A model generated the notes under the pieces. That model did no database searches. It was not told the DNA's origin and was given only the letters and a program-made list of their open reading frames with translations. From CAYMTN01 sp964393335 (lineage in GTDB: Bacteria; Chloroflexota; Anaerolineae; Aggregatilineales; Aggregatilineaceae), in the NCBI GenBank assembly GCA_964393335.1, contig CAYMTN010000162.1:1-12766 (forward strand): 12,766 nt of DNA, read 5' to 3'. The translations under genes and the position numbers were made by a program. Positions 1-8,300 of this stretch are shown piece by piece (position 1 is the first letter of the stretch; each line of letters opens with the position of its first letter).

Positions 1-272
1 CGACGCTGTGGATCATCTTGCGGCGGCGCATCGGCGGGATCGACGAGCGGCGCGTACTCGGCGGCGCGGGGCGCACGCTGATCGCGTCCGGCCTGATGGC
101 GGCGGCGGCGTGGGCCTTTTTACAGGCGCTGCCGGGTCTGCCGGTGCTGTTCCGCACAACAGGCGCGATGGGTCTCGGCGCGGTGGTTTTCTGGATCGCG
201 GCGCTGCTGCTCAACGTCGAAGAGGCGGAGATGGTGCCGCGTCTCGTGCTGCGCCGCATTGCGCGCCGCTAG
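1..272 (+). CDS. murJ: C-terminal end of probable lipid II flippase MurJ (partial)
   Basis: The gene is cut by the left window edge; reading frame 3 is open from the first bases to a TAG at 270-272, leaving about 89 residues. The fragment starts with a hydrophobic stretch (LWII), then an Arg-rich loop (LRRRIGGIDERR), then two membrane segments (around SGLMAAAAWAFLQ and GAMGLGAVVFWIAALLL), and ends in a basic tail (LRRIARR). A positive loop followed by paired helices and a short basic tail is what the last part of MurJ/MviN-family flippases looks like. MurJ moves lipid II across the cytoplasmic membrane for peptidoglycan synthesis. With only the tail visible, another MATE-like or polysaccharide exporter is possible. 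The next gene starts 71 bp downstream on the same strand. The family call rests on topology and general resemblance only. Confidence 0.55.
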   Translation, partial: TLWIILRRRIGGIDERRVLGGAGRTLIASGLMAAAAWAFLQALPGLPVLFRTTGAMGLGAVVFWIAALLLNVEEAEMVPRLVLRRIARR

Positions 273-289
273 GCGGGCGTGACGTTTTG

Positions 290-324
290 GCTGATCGCTG
301 AAAGCTGACCGCTATACGCTATTT
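290..324. repeat. Period-7 tandem heptamer array (GCTNANN x5)
   Basis: Five consecutive heptamers follow each other without a break: GCTGATC, GCTGAAA, GCTGACC, GCTATAC, GCTATTT. The GCT at the start of each unit is invariant. The array fills the gap between the murJ-like stop and the ribosome binding site of the next gene. Heptamer tandem arrays are known as intergenic repeats in cyanobacteria and other bacteria; the link to those is by form only. A related period-7 array with a different consensus lies at 9676-10054. Confidence 0.7.
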
Positions 325-343
325 TCAAGGAAGGGCATACGCC

Positions 344-1258
344 ATGAAACCCGAAGTTGCGATCATGACCGAAGGCCAGATGGGCATGAACTGGCCGCGC
401 TGGCAGCGCATCGTGCGCGCCGTCGAAGGCCTGGGCTTTGCGGGCCTGTACCGGTCCGACCATTTCGTCAACCCCGACCCGCCCGATCAGGACTCGCTTG
501 AATTGTGGGTGTCGCTGACGTGGCTGGCGGGTAACACCGAGCGGATCGAGTTCGGGCCGCTGGTGTCGCCGGTGTCGTTCCGCCGCCCGGCGATGACGGC
601 GCGTATGGCGAGCGCCGTCGATGACCTTTCCGGCGGGCGGCTGACACTCGGCGTCGGCGCGGGCTGGCAGGCACGCGAGCACCACATGTACGGCTACGAT
701 CTGCTGTTGGAACAGGGCGAGCGGTTCGACCGCCTGGCGGAAGCGCTGCGCTACCTCACGCGCGTGCTGCGCAGCAGCGATCCGGTGACGTTTGAAGGGC
801 AGTACTACCAGTTTTACGACGCGGTTCTGCTGCCGCGTCCCCAGCGGCCAGGCGGGCCGCCGATCCTGATCGGGGGCAACGGCAAACTACGCACGCTGCC
901 GCTCGTCGCGCGTTTTGCCGACGAGTGGAACGGCGTTTTTATCACCGGGGAACGCTTCGCGGAGCTAAATGCACACCTGACCGATCTGCTGCGCGCCGGG
1001 GGCCGCGCCCCGCAAGACGTCCGCCGCTCGTTGATGACGCAGGTGATCATTGGCCGCGACGACGCCGATCTGCGGCAGGTGTTGGATGGCCGGGACGCCG
1101 GGGAAGCCCGCGCCAGGGGAATCGTCGTCGGCACGCCGTCCGGCGTAGCCGATCAGGTGGCGGCGCTCGGCGCGGCGGGCGTCCAGCGTGTGATGCTGCA
1201 ATGGATCGACCTGGACGATCTCGATCGACTGGCGCTGCTGGCCCGCACGGTGCTGTAG
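344..1258 (+). CDS. LLM-class flavin (FMN/F420)-dependent oxidoreductase
   Basis: A 304-residue cytoplasmic protein of the luciferase-like monooxygenase superfamily (TIM barrel using FMN or coenzyme F420). Visible family hallmarks are an N-terminal beta strand with MTEGQMG (8-14), LYRSDHF (35-41), SGGRLTLGVGAGW (96-108) with the following RE.HMYG, the PPILIGGNG strand (172-180) after a PRPQ loop, ADEWN (192-196), and the C-terminal VGTPSGVADQVAALGAAGVQ (262-281), where these proteins usually carry the G(T/S)P...V.DQ motif. Length is normal for the family. The ATG is preceded by AAGGAAGGG at 327-335 with good spacing, which supports this start. Substrate cannot be read from sequence; the compact form resembles proteins annotated as F420-dependent oxidoreductases. 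It stands alone between the murJ-like gene and a convergent gene, so context gives no pathway. Confidence 0.9.
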   Translation: MKPEVAIMTEGQMGMNWPRWQRIVRAVEGLGFAGLYRSDHFVNPDPPDQDSLELWVSLTWLAGNTERIEFGPLVSPVSFRRPAMTARMASAVDDLSGGRLTLGVGAGWQAREHHMYGYDLLLEQGERFDRLAEALRYLTRVLRSSDPVTFEGQYYQFYDAVLLPRPQRPGGPPILIGGNGKLRTLPLVARFADEWNGVFITGERFAELNAHLTDLLRAGGRAPQDVRRSLMTQVIIGRDDADLRQVLDGRDAGEARARGIVVGTPSGVADQVAALGAAGVQRVMLQWIDLDDLDRLALLARTVL

Positions 1259-1329
1259 TGGGCCTGCTGACAATGTGCATGACGCGCCAGACCGGGCATC
1301 CGTTGTGAATCCTGATGTTCGCCGGTTAG

Positions 1330-1380
1330 CCTCACTCCAAACCCCTCTCCTCACTTGGCTGAGGAGAGGGGTTGAGAGGT
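1330..1380. repeat. Palindromic repeat A / bidirectional terminator candidate
   Basis: A perfect 14-bp inverted repeat, AACCCCTCTCCTCA at 1340-1353 and its complement at 1360-1373, with a 6-nt loop. It is flanked by CCTCACTCC on the left and GAGAGG on the right. It lies between two convergent genes (stops at 1258 and 1394), so it may end transcription from both sides, although neither side has a clean U-tract. The CCTCAC and CCCCTCTCC words recur in the palindromes at 2232-2282 and 9826-9895, so this is probably a member of a dispersed repeat family rather than a unique terminator. Confidence 0.75.
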
Positions 1381-1393
1381 ATTGTTCTGAGGT

Positions 1394-2122
1394 CTATTTC
1401 ACCACGTTGGTCGGCAGCGGCGCGCCGTTCCATACGCTGTCATAGTTCGGCCCCATCGTGTTCACGGGGACCCAGAGCAGGGTACACACCCACACGATCT
1501 TGTAGTATTGGTGGGTGGCATCCTGGCCGAGCACCCAGGCGGTCTTGCCTGCCGGGAGGGTGATCAGCGGGGCGGTGAGTTGGCCGGGTGCCCAACCCGT
1601 CGGCGCATTGCTGACGAACGCCCCCACTACTGCCGTCGAGGTCAGGGAGATCTGGACATCACAGCCGGGGACGACCTCAGTCACTTCAGGTGCAGGGGTC
1701 AAACGGCTGCACTCCCCCGTGACTTCCCACACCAATTGTTCGTTCGCTTGCTGCCCCCCTGCCGGGCTGACCAGGCGGACGGTGATCGGGTTGGACGCAG
1801 GCGCTACAGCCCAAGGATACGTGGCCGAAAAATTAGCTGTCGTGCCGAGATTTCGCTGATCGGCGATGAGCATGATTTGCGCGCCACCGCCGTCGCGGCC
1901 CACCATTTCGATGTATTCCTGGTCGGTGCCCGTATTGTCACGGTCAAAGGTCAATGATGCTCCCTCTACAAAGTGCAGGCCAGCACAATCAATCGTGGGC
2001 AGTGCGCCGTTGTGTGTGGCGGCTTCGGCCACGCGGAGACGGGGCATCGGGCTGGCAGCAGGGGCCAGCGCCAGCAGTACGAGGAGGCTGCTCAAAACAA
2101 GACTTATCGTGATACGCTTCAT
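1394..2122 (-). CDS. Secreted protein of unknown function with SH3b-like C-terminus
   Basis: A 242-residue protein starting with a clear Sec signal peptide: MKR, a hydrophobic core (ISLVLSSLLVLLALAPAA, about 5-23), then a small-residue cleavage region near 24. The mature part looks all-beta. The first part (about 42-138) has strands around LTFDRDNTGTDQEYIEM. The second (about 150-235) has LPAGKTAWVLGQDATHQYYKI, resembling the LPAGT-x-V-x-VLG-x-D...WYKV pattern of bacterial SH3b domains. That domain call is pattern resemblance only. There are four cysteines (46, 138, 154, 213), compatible with one disulfide per half. The ATG follows GAGGGAGAG with good spacing. It is a single-gene unit: its stop faces the convergent oxidoreductase gene across the hairpin at 1340-1373, and upstream lies an A+T-rich promoter region. 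I do not recognise a named family for the whole protein; secretion is the safest statement. Confidence 0.8.
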   Translation of the reverse strand: MKRITISLVLSSLLVLLALAPAASPMPRLRVAEAATHNGALPTIDCAGLHFVEGASLTFDRDNTGTDQEYIEMVGRDGGGAQIMLIADQRNLGTTANFSATYPWAVAPASNPITVRLVSPAGGQQANEQLVWEVTGECSRLTPAPEVTEVVPGCDVQISLTSTAVVGAFVSNAPTGWAPGQLTAPLITLPAGKTAWVLGQDATHQYYKIVWVCTLLWVPVNTMGPNYDSVWNGAPLPTNVVK

Positions 2123-2163
2123 TGCTGCACTCTCCCTCTAGGTGTGGTTTGCATGTGGCGATC

Positions 2164-2203
2164 GATAAATCCATTTTATACCGAATGTGCATTTATCACA
2201 TAA
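2164..2203 (-). promoter_or_regulatory. Candidate promoter with inverted repeat for the secreted-protein gene
   Basis: On the minus strand a TATAAA box (2175-2180) lies 17 bp downstream of TTATGT (2198-2203), which matches a -35 consensus only at its first two bases. The stretch is strikingly A+T-rich for this genome. A perfect 7-bp inverted repeat, GATAAAT (2164-2170) and ATTTATC (2191-2197), encloses the putative -10 box, so an operator is conceivable. Evidence is position and composition only. Confidence 0.35.
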
Positions 2204-2231
2204 TGAACTGGCTAAGGTTCTATAAAGACAA

Positions 2232-2282
2232 CGGCCCTCTCCCCTGTGAAGTGGGGAAAGAGCCGGGGGGTAAGGGGTGAGG
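2232..2282. repeat. Palindromic repeat B, downstream of xseB
   Basis: Imperfect inverted repeat CGGCCCTCTCCCC / GGGGAAAGAGCCG (11 of 13 pairs) followed by GGGGGTAAGGGGTGAGG. Read on the minus strand it begins CCTCACCCCTTACCCCCCGG, nearly identical to the start of repeat C at 9829 (CCTCACCCCTTAACCCCCGG). It sits 44 bp after the xseB stop. On the minus strand the hairpin is followed by TTGTCTTTATAG, so it may also act as the terminator of the kinase-xseB unit. Confidence 0.75.
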
Positions 2283-2325
2283 CCGGTCTGCACGGCTATT
2301 CGAGTGTCAGGTGTCCAGGCAAGGA

Positions 2326-2541
2326 TCAGTTGTCCAACGGGCGAATCTCGCCGCTCTCGGTGACCTGCTGCACGCGCAGCTCAGCGGAATCAAGCATCTG
2401 GCCGCAGACCTGCGCCAGCGCCTGCCCTTTTTCGTACAGCGCGACCGATTCTTCCAGCGTCAGATCGCCGGATTCAAGTTGGGCGACGATGCTTTCCAGT
2501 TGTTCGTAAGCCTGCTCAAAGGTCAGTTCCGAATCATTCAT
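2326..2541 (-). CDS. xseB: Exodeoxyribonuclease VII small subunit XseB
   Basis: A 71-residue protein with the standard XseB layout: LTFEQAYEQLESIVAQLESGDLTLEESVALYEKG (residues 7-40; helix, GDLTLEES turn, helix), then a second long helix ending AELRVQQV. Length and motifs are typical. XseB is a small helical subunit that joins XseA in exonuclease VII, which degrades single-stranded DNA to oligonucleotides in repair and recombination. Its ATG overlaps the stop codon of the upstream receptor kinase by 4 bp (ATGA), and no strong ribosome binding site is seen, so translation is probably coupled to the kinase. Its partner xseA lies 7.5 kb upstream on the same strand, beyond two kinase genes, instead of next to it as is common. 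Repeat B lies just downstream. Confidence 0.95.
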   Translation of the reverse strand: MNDSELTFEQAYEQLESIVAQLESGDLTLEESVALYEKGQALAQVCGQMLDSAELRVQQVTESGEIRPLDN

Positions 2542-5273
2542 GGCGTATTGTCCAGTTGGCTGTAATCGTAACTAAAGAGGGTGGTGCAGTCCCACTCACC
2601 GGCGGCGGCGGCTTCGACCAGCGGCACGAAGACGGGGCCGAGCGGGCTGTTGGCCACCACCCGTTGATCGTCCAACGCGCCGCGCAGGTCGCCTTGTTTG
2701 GCGCGTACCTCGGCCCGCAGCGCGTACAGCGCGATGTAGTCCGGTTCCGCCTCGATGCCGCCCGTGTAGGATGTTTCGGCGGCGGCGTAATCCTTCAGGT
2801 TGCACTGCGCCACGCCTTGCACCAGGTACATGTCGGCCAGGGCCGGATCGACGGCCAGCGCGGCCTGCGTGGCGGGGATCACTTCGTCGTACTGGCCGAG
2901 CAGCAGCTTGCCGGAGGCGTCGAAAATCGGCATGAACACGATGGATACCTGGTCGCCGAAGATCGCCTGCATCAGGCGTGTGGACATGCCTGGATCGGGG
3001 AACTGCGCCAGGATGGTACGCAGATCGACTCGCAGGCCATCCAGCCGTCCCTCGCGCAGCCCAAGCATCAGGTTGATCACGTAGGGGAAGTTTGCCGCCG
3101 GGCCTAACGCGATGGCCTGTTCGACGTCCTGGCGGGCCTGGTCGAAATCCCGCAGCAGGTAATAGACTCCGCCCCGGTTGCTGACGGCGAACCAGTCTTG
3201 CGGGCGCATGGTAACGATCTGGTCAAAGATCGCCAGCGCGGCTTGCAGATCGCCCTGGCTGATTTCGTACATGCCGCGCGTATACAGCGGCAGCGCCCAG
3301 TTTTCCGGCCCCAGGCGCTGGGCCGTTTCGATGTCGCGCAGTGCCTTGTCATACTCGCCCAGGCGCAGATATGCGGTGCCCCGGTAGACGTACAGCAGCG
3401 GGTTTCCGGTATCCAGGTTGACCGCCTGGTCAAAGGCTTGCAGGGCGCGCTGCGTATCGTCAAAGTAAACGGTCAGGCCCCGGTGCAGCGTGCTGGCGAT
3501 GCCTGCGCCGACGATCTCAACATCGGCGGAGTCGGTCGAAGCACCGGCGAGGGTCTGCGGCGGCGCACCGGCGAGCGTGGGCGGCGGCCCACCGCCAGCG
3601 GCTGGCGTGCCGTTCGGCAGGTCACCAGACGCCCCCCCTGGCCCGGCAGGGCGCGCGATGTTGCCGGTTGCCAGCAGGCGCGTGACTTCGAAGGCGTCGC
3701 CGTTGGCGGTCATCAGCACGTTGAGCACGTTCAAGACCGGCATGGCGATTGACTGGCGGCGCTCGTTGGTCAGCCGCACGCGGACATTGGCGGTCCGTTC
3801 GAGCGTCGTGCGGTCGATGGTGATCTGCGGGAACGCGTCTGTAACCCCGGTGCGGACCTCAAGCTCCATGTCGTCCGGCGTATACGTGCCCCACACGACG
3901 ACCGACGCGCCGTTCGCTGAGGCGGCGGCCAGCGCTTCCTGCTCGGTGCGGATAATCTGCGGGTAGGCGCGGATGCGGACAAACGAGAAGGGCACCTCGA
4001 CTTCCAGCCGCTGCGTGAGATCGTCCGCGATAAAACGCGTGACGTCGCGCTGCTCGGCCCCCTGCACGGGTTCGATCTGCGCGACGAGCACCATGTATTC
4101 GCCCGCCTGGACTGGCTCAACCTGGGCGGCTGCCGGACCGCCGGGCGACCGCGTATCGCCGTCACCACCACCACCGCCGCTGAAGACGCCCAACGCCGCC
4201 GCCGCAACTACCAACGCCGCGACGATGATCGCTGCGATCCCGCCTGCCAGCCACCAGCGCCGGTTGGGCGGGGTGGGGACCGGCTGCGACGTGGGCGGGG
4301 CCGGGGCGGAGTCGGGCGGCTTGGAAATGATGACGATCGAGTCTTCCGGTGCGGCGGCGGTGGGGGCGGGCGTTGGCGTTGAAAAGCGCGAGCCTGCCTC
4401 CTGAGCGACGGGGACCGGCGTGCCGGTCAACCCGGACAGCGGCGTGCTGCCGCCCTGCAAGATCGCTTCGAGCGTGGCCCCGACCAGCCGGGCGCTGCCG
4501 ATGCGCTGCTCCTTGTCTTTTTGCAGCATCTGCGCGATCAAGGCGACCAGCTCCGGCGGCGTATCGGCGCGTAGCTCGGACAGGTCCGGCAGCGGGTTGT
4601 TCAGGATCGCCAGCAGGATCGCGGTCGATTGTTCCGCGTGGAACGGGCGGTGCCCGGCCAGCATCTCGTACAGCATGATGCCAAACGACCAGATGTCGGT
4701 GCGCGCGCCGAGTTCTTCGCCCATGCACGCTTCCGGGCTGAGATAGGCATAGGTGCCGATCACCGCGCCAGTTTGTGTCATGCGCGTGCGCGTGCTCATC
4801 CGGGCCACGCCGAAATCCGTCAGCAGGGGCGTGCCGTCCGCGTCGATCAGCACGTTTTCTGGCTTCAGATCGCGGTGAATGATCTTCAGGTGATGGGCGC
4901 GGGTCAGCGCGTCGGCCAGTTCGATGCCGAGCGCCAGCACGCGCTCGATGGGCAGGCACGGTTCGCGGTCCAGCAGGTCGCGCAGCGACCCGCCCGCCAC
5001 GTACTGCATGACCAGGTAATGCAGCCCGTTTTCTTCGACGGCGGCCACCATCTTGACGATGTTGGGATGGTTCAAGCGGCGCAGCGCTTCGCCTTCGCGG
5101 GTGAACCGTTCGATCAGGTTGGGGTCTTCTTGCACGATGTCGGGTTTCAGCAGCTTGATGGCAACAGGCTGGCCGGTCTGGCGATCAAGGCCGCGAAAGA
5201 CATCGCCCATGCCTCCCTGGCCGATGGTAGCCTGAATCTCAAACCGGTTGGCGATCACGTCTGGCTGGCTCAT
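2538..5273 (-). CDS. Receptor Ser/Thr protein kinase with one extracytoplasmic sensor-TPR module
   Basis: A 911-residue PknB-type membrane kinase. The ATG at 5273 is chosen because AAGGGGAG precedes it and the protein then opens like its neighbour (MS...NRFEI). Kinase domain about 11-272: Gly-rich loop GQGGMGDVF (18-26), ATP-binding K40, likely helix-C E60, HRDLKPEN (133-140), DFG (153-155), SPEA (179-182), DIWSFG (193-198); all catalytic residues are present. The activation segment is Thr-rich (TRTRMTQTG). A Pro/Ala-rich linker (about 283-337) leads to a membrane helix (about 340-364), then a Gly run. Outside: an alpha/beta domain (about 393-535; MVLVAQIEPV, RDVTRFIADDL, VVVWGTYTPD, LERTANVRVRLTNERR), a Pro/Gly/Ala insert (536-580), TPR-like helices (about 590-760 and 784-877), and a tail with WDC. 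Only two cysteines lie outside (824, 896). It follows the larger kinase by 100 bp and overlaps xseB by 4 bp. Substrate and signal are unknown. Confidence 0.93.
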   Translation of the reverse strand: MSQPDVIANRFEIQATIGQGGMGDVFRGLDRQTGQPVAIKLLKPDIVQEDPNLIERFTREGEALRRLNHPNIVKMVAAVEENGLHYLVMQYVAGGSLRDLLDREPCLPIERVLALGIELADALTRAHHLKIIHRDLKPENVLIDADGTPLLTDFGVARMSTRTRMTQTGAVIGTYAYLSPEACMGEELGARTDIWSFGIMLYEMLAGHRPFHAEQSTAILLAILNNPLPDLSELRADTPPELVALIAQMLQKDKEQRIGSARLVGATLEAILQGGSTPLSGLTGTPVPVAQEAGSRFSTPTPAPTAAAPEDSIVIISKPPDSAPAPPTSQPVPTPPNRRWWLAGGIAAIIVAALVVAAAALGVFSGGGGGDGDTRSPGGPAAAQVEPVQAGEYMVLVAQIEPVQGAEQRDVTRFIADDLTQRLEVEVPFSFVRIRAYPQIIRTEQEALAAASANGASVVVWGTYTPDDMELEVRTGVTDAFPQITIDRTTLERTANVRVRLTNERRQSIAMPVLNVLNVLMTANGDAFEVTRLLATGNIARPAGPGGASGDLPNGTPAAGGGPPPTLAGAPPQTLAGASTDSADVEIVGAGIASTLHRGLTVYFDDTQRALQAFDQAVNLDTGNPLLYVYRGTAYLRLGEYDKALRDIETAQRLGPENWALPLYTRGMYEISQGDLQAALAIFDQIVTMRPQDWFAVSNRGGVYYLLRDFDQARQDVEQAIALGPAANFPYVINLMLGLREGRLDGLRVDLRTILAQFPDPGMSTRLMQAIFGDQVSIVFMPIFDASGKLLLGQYDEVIPATQAALAVDPALADMYLVQGVAQCNLKDYAAAETSYTGGIEAEPDYIALYALRAEVRAKQGDLRGALDDQRVVANSPLGPVFVPLVEAAAAGEWDCTTLFSYDYSQLDNTP
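3534..3668 (-). other. Pro/Gly/Ala-rich insert specific to the shorter kinase
   Basis: Residues about 536-580 of the 911-aa kinase are low-complexity (GPGGASGDLPNG, TPAAGGGPPPTLAGAPPQTLAGAS) and contain a short repeat, PPTLAGA then PPQTLAGA. The insert falls between the alpha/beta sensor domain and the first TPR-like helices. Both modules of the neighbouring kinase lack it, so it is probably a flexible spacer acquired by this copy. Confidence 0.7.
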
Positions 5274-5373
5274 AGTCTCCCCTTGTGTGAGTTTGACCCG
5301 GTTCCTCAACGATGCGACGGATCGCCGTCATGCAGGTGTACGGGACCCATCCCACGATCCGGTTGATGGCCCG

Positions 5374-8300
5374 TTATCCGGGCGGTGTATAGTCTTGCAG
5401 GGTTTTGCACGACCACCGGCCAGTGATCCCCGCCTGGACCCACGCCTCGAATCCCGGTCCCAGCGTGTGCTGGCTGGCCACCGCGAAATCGTTACGGGCG
5501 GCGCTGGCGTTGCCCTGGACCTGGCGCACTTGCCCGCGCAGCAGGTAGAGCAGTGTGAAGTCCGGGCTGATACGCAGCGCCTGGGTATAAGCCGCTTCGG
5601 CGGATTCGATCTCGTCCAGGTTGCAGTAAGCGATCCCCTGCAGCGCGTACATGTCGGCCAGTTCCAACCCGTACTCGTCGTGCTGAGACTCTGGCAGCGA
5701 CAGCACGTTTTCAGCCATGATCTGCACGTCGGTCACCACGCGATCATACTGGCCCAACACCAGATTCGTCGCGGCGGAAAACAGCAGCCCGGAGTAGTTT
5801 TCAACCGCCGCGCTGCCGTACACGGCCTGAAATGCGCGGTTGGTCAGTTCAGCGTCCGGGTACCGGGTCAGGATGGCGTCCATGTACGCCTGGGCGTCGG
5901 CCAGACGCCCCTGACGCAGCGCGAGCAGCATGGCGGGGATAAACGGCAGGTTGGCCTGCGGCCCCAGGGCGATCGACCGCTCGAAATCGGCGCGGGCGGC
6001 GTCGAAATCTTGCAGGGCATAATAATACAGTGTGCCGCGCATGAAATACACAAACCAATCGTCCGGGCGCAGCGTCACGGCCCGCGAGTAGGCGTCCAGG
6101 GCGGTCTGCAGGTCGGGGTGCGGCTCCATCATGGTCAGCCCGGCCCAGTTGTCCGGCGCGAGACGCCGCGCGGTTTCGAGGTCCGCTGCAAAGCTCGACT
6201 CGGCCCCGGTGCGCAGGTACGCCAGCCCGCGATAGAAATAGGCCAGCACGCTGCTGGCATCGACCGCGATGGCGGCGGTTAACTCGTCGATCGACTGCTG
6301 GGGGTCGGTGTCATACGCCACCAGTGCGCGGTGCATGTGCGCCGCGAGGCTGTTCCCGACGATCTCGGCCCCGGTCACGTCCAGCGCATCGATCAGGGTG
6401 AACCACAGCATCATGCCGTATTCGTCGCCGTCGGCGGTTGCCAGCAAGTTGAGGATCGCCAGCACCTGCGGCGCGATGGATTCGCGGCGCTCGTCGGTCA
6501 GGTGAACGCGCACGTTGGCGGTACGTTCCAGCGTCTGCTGGTCAAACGGGATCAGCGGAAACGCATCCGTGACGCCGATCTGGATGTTCAACTCGATCAC
6601 GTCGGGCGTGTAATTGCCCCACACGACGATCGTCGCGCCGGTTTCCTGGGCGAGCGCCAGCGCGTCGGCGTCCGAAGTGATGAGCGCCGGGTCCCTGCTG
6701 ACGCCGACCGCCGTCGAACCCAGGTCCTCACCGGTGACGCGTGCCAGGTTGTCCGCGATGAAGCGGGCGACGTCGCGTTCGGTCACGCCGTCCAACGGCT
6801 CCAGGCGGGTCACCAGGACCATCAGGTCGCCCGGTTTGACCGTTTCGACAGCGCCAACCGGCGTCGGGGTTTGATCGACGGGCTGGCCTGTGGACGCAGG
6901 CATACCTGTAGATACAGGCATGATCAGCGTGTTTTCCGGGCTGAAGAACATCCCGCAGTTGGTGGCCCCATCTTTGATCGCCGCGATGAACGGCGCGAAC
7001 GTGTCCGCTTGTGGGCTGGACTCGATCACGCCGAAATCGTCGTTCGCGCCGTCTTCATTGTTGAGGCTCAGCCGCACGCTGGCCCGCATCAGGTACGCCA
7101 GCATGAAGGCCGGATCGCGCTGTAACAGTTGCGAAAAACTGGTCGCGGCGGCCCGGTAGCTGCTTAATGCGCAGTAAGACATGCCTTGCAGCAGGAAAAG
7201 GTCGGACAGATCCGGGTAGATCGCCAGCCCGGCCTGTGTATCCTGAATGACCTGGTTATGACGCCCCAACATCAGGTTGGTGAAGGCGGAGAGCGTCACC
7301 GCGTAGGGCGTCAAAAACCGGTCGCCAAACGTGGCGCTGACCAGCCGCTGCATGAATGACGGATTCGGGTACTCGTTCAGCGTGATGTAAATTGCCTGCC
7401 CGGCATCGGCCAGCCGTCCCTCGTGCATCGCCAGCAGCGCGCTGTAGACATACGGAAAACTCGCGTTCGGGTGCAGCGTAATTGCGGCGTCGAGGTCGGC
7501 GCGTGCGTGCGTGTACCCGTCCGGGACCGTGCCATCCAGCTCGTAATAAATCGCGCCCCGGAAAAACAGCGGGAACCAGTCCTCCGGGCGCTGCGCGATC
7601 ACGGCGTCAAACAGGCCGATCACCGAGCTGTCTTCGGTGATGTTCGCCAGCAGCAGGGTCGGCATCACCCAGCCGTCCGGGCCGAGGCGCTGCGCGGTTT
7701 CGATGTCCCGGCGCGATTCCTCAAACAGCCCCTGGCGCTGTTTTTGGATGCTGCTGTAGGCGTAAAGCAGCGGGTTGCCGGGGTCGAGGTCCAGCGCGTC
7801 GTCCAGATACGCGCGGCCCTGGGCGTCGCTGCTGGCGATGAAATAGTGGTGCACGTCCGCCGCGACACTCGTCCCGACAATCTCGGCAGACTGCACGTCA
7901 ATCGCGCCCTGGATCGCGCTGGTGCGCAGCATTTCAAACCCGTCACCATCCGCATTTTGCAGCACGTTCAACACGCCCAACACGGCGGGCGCAACGGATT
8001 CGGTCCGTTCGTTGGTCATGTGGATGCGCACGTTAGCGGTCCGTTCCAGCACGTCACGCTCGAATACGTTGTGCTTGAAGGGGGTCGTCGAACCGATCTG
8101 AACGTTAAGCTCGATCAGATCGGGTGTGTAGTTACCCCATACGACGACGATCGCGTCGTTGACGGCGGCGGCGGCGCGCGCCTCGTCGTCGGACGTGACG
8201 ACGCCGGGATAACGCCGCACGCGCACGTCGGAAAACGGCACCGTCTCTTCGAGCGTCTCGTGCAGGTTGTCGTACACGAAGCGGGTCACGTCGCGGTTGC

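Noticed and set aside
2232..2282. Spaced repeats as a CRISPR array (three CCCC/GGGG palindromes in the window)
   Set aside because: The copies are kilobases apart, vary in length and are not regularly spaced; no cas genes are present.
4166..4183. Trinucleotide CAC/ACC run as a phase-variable microsatellite
   Set aside because: It is short and in frame (a Gly run after the membrane helix), so length change would not switch the gene off.
5316..5329. Hairpin GACGG-ATCG-CCGTC between the two kinases as a terminator
   Set aside because: The stem is only 5 bp with no U-run; the two kinases are more likely co-transcribed.
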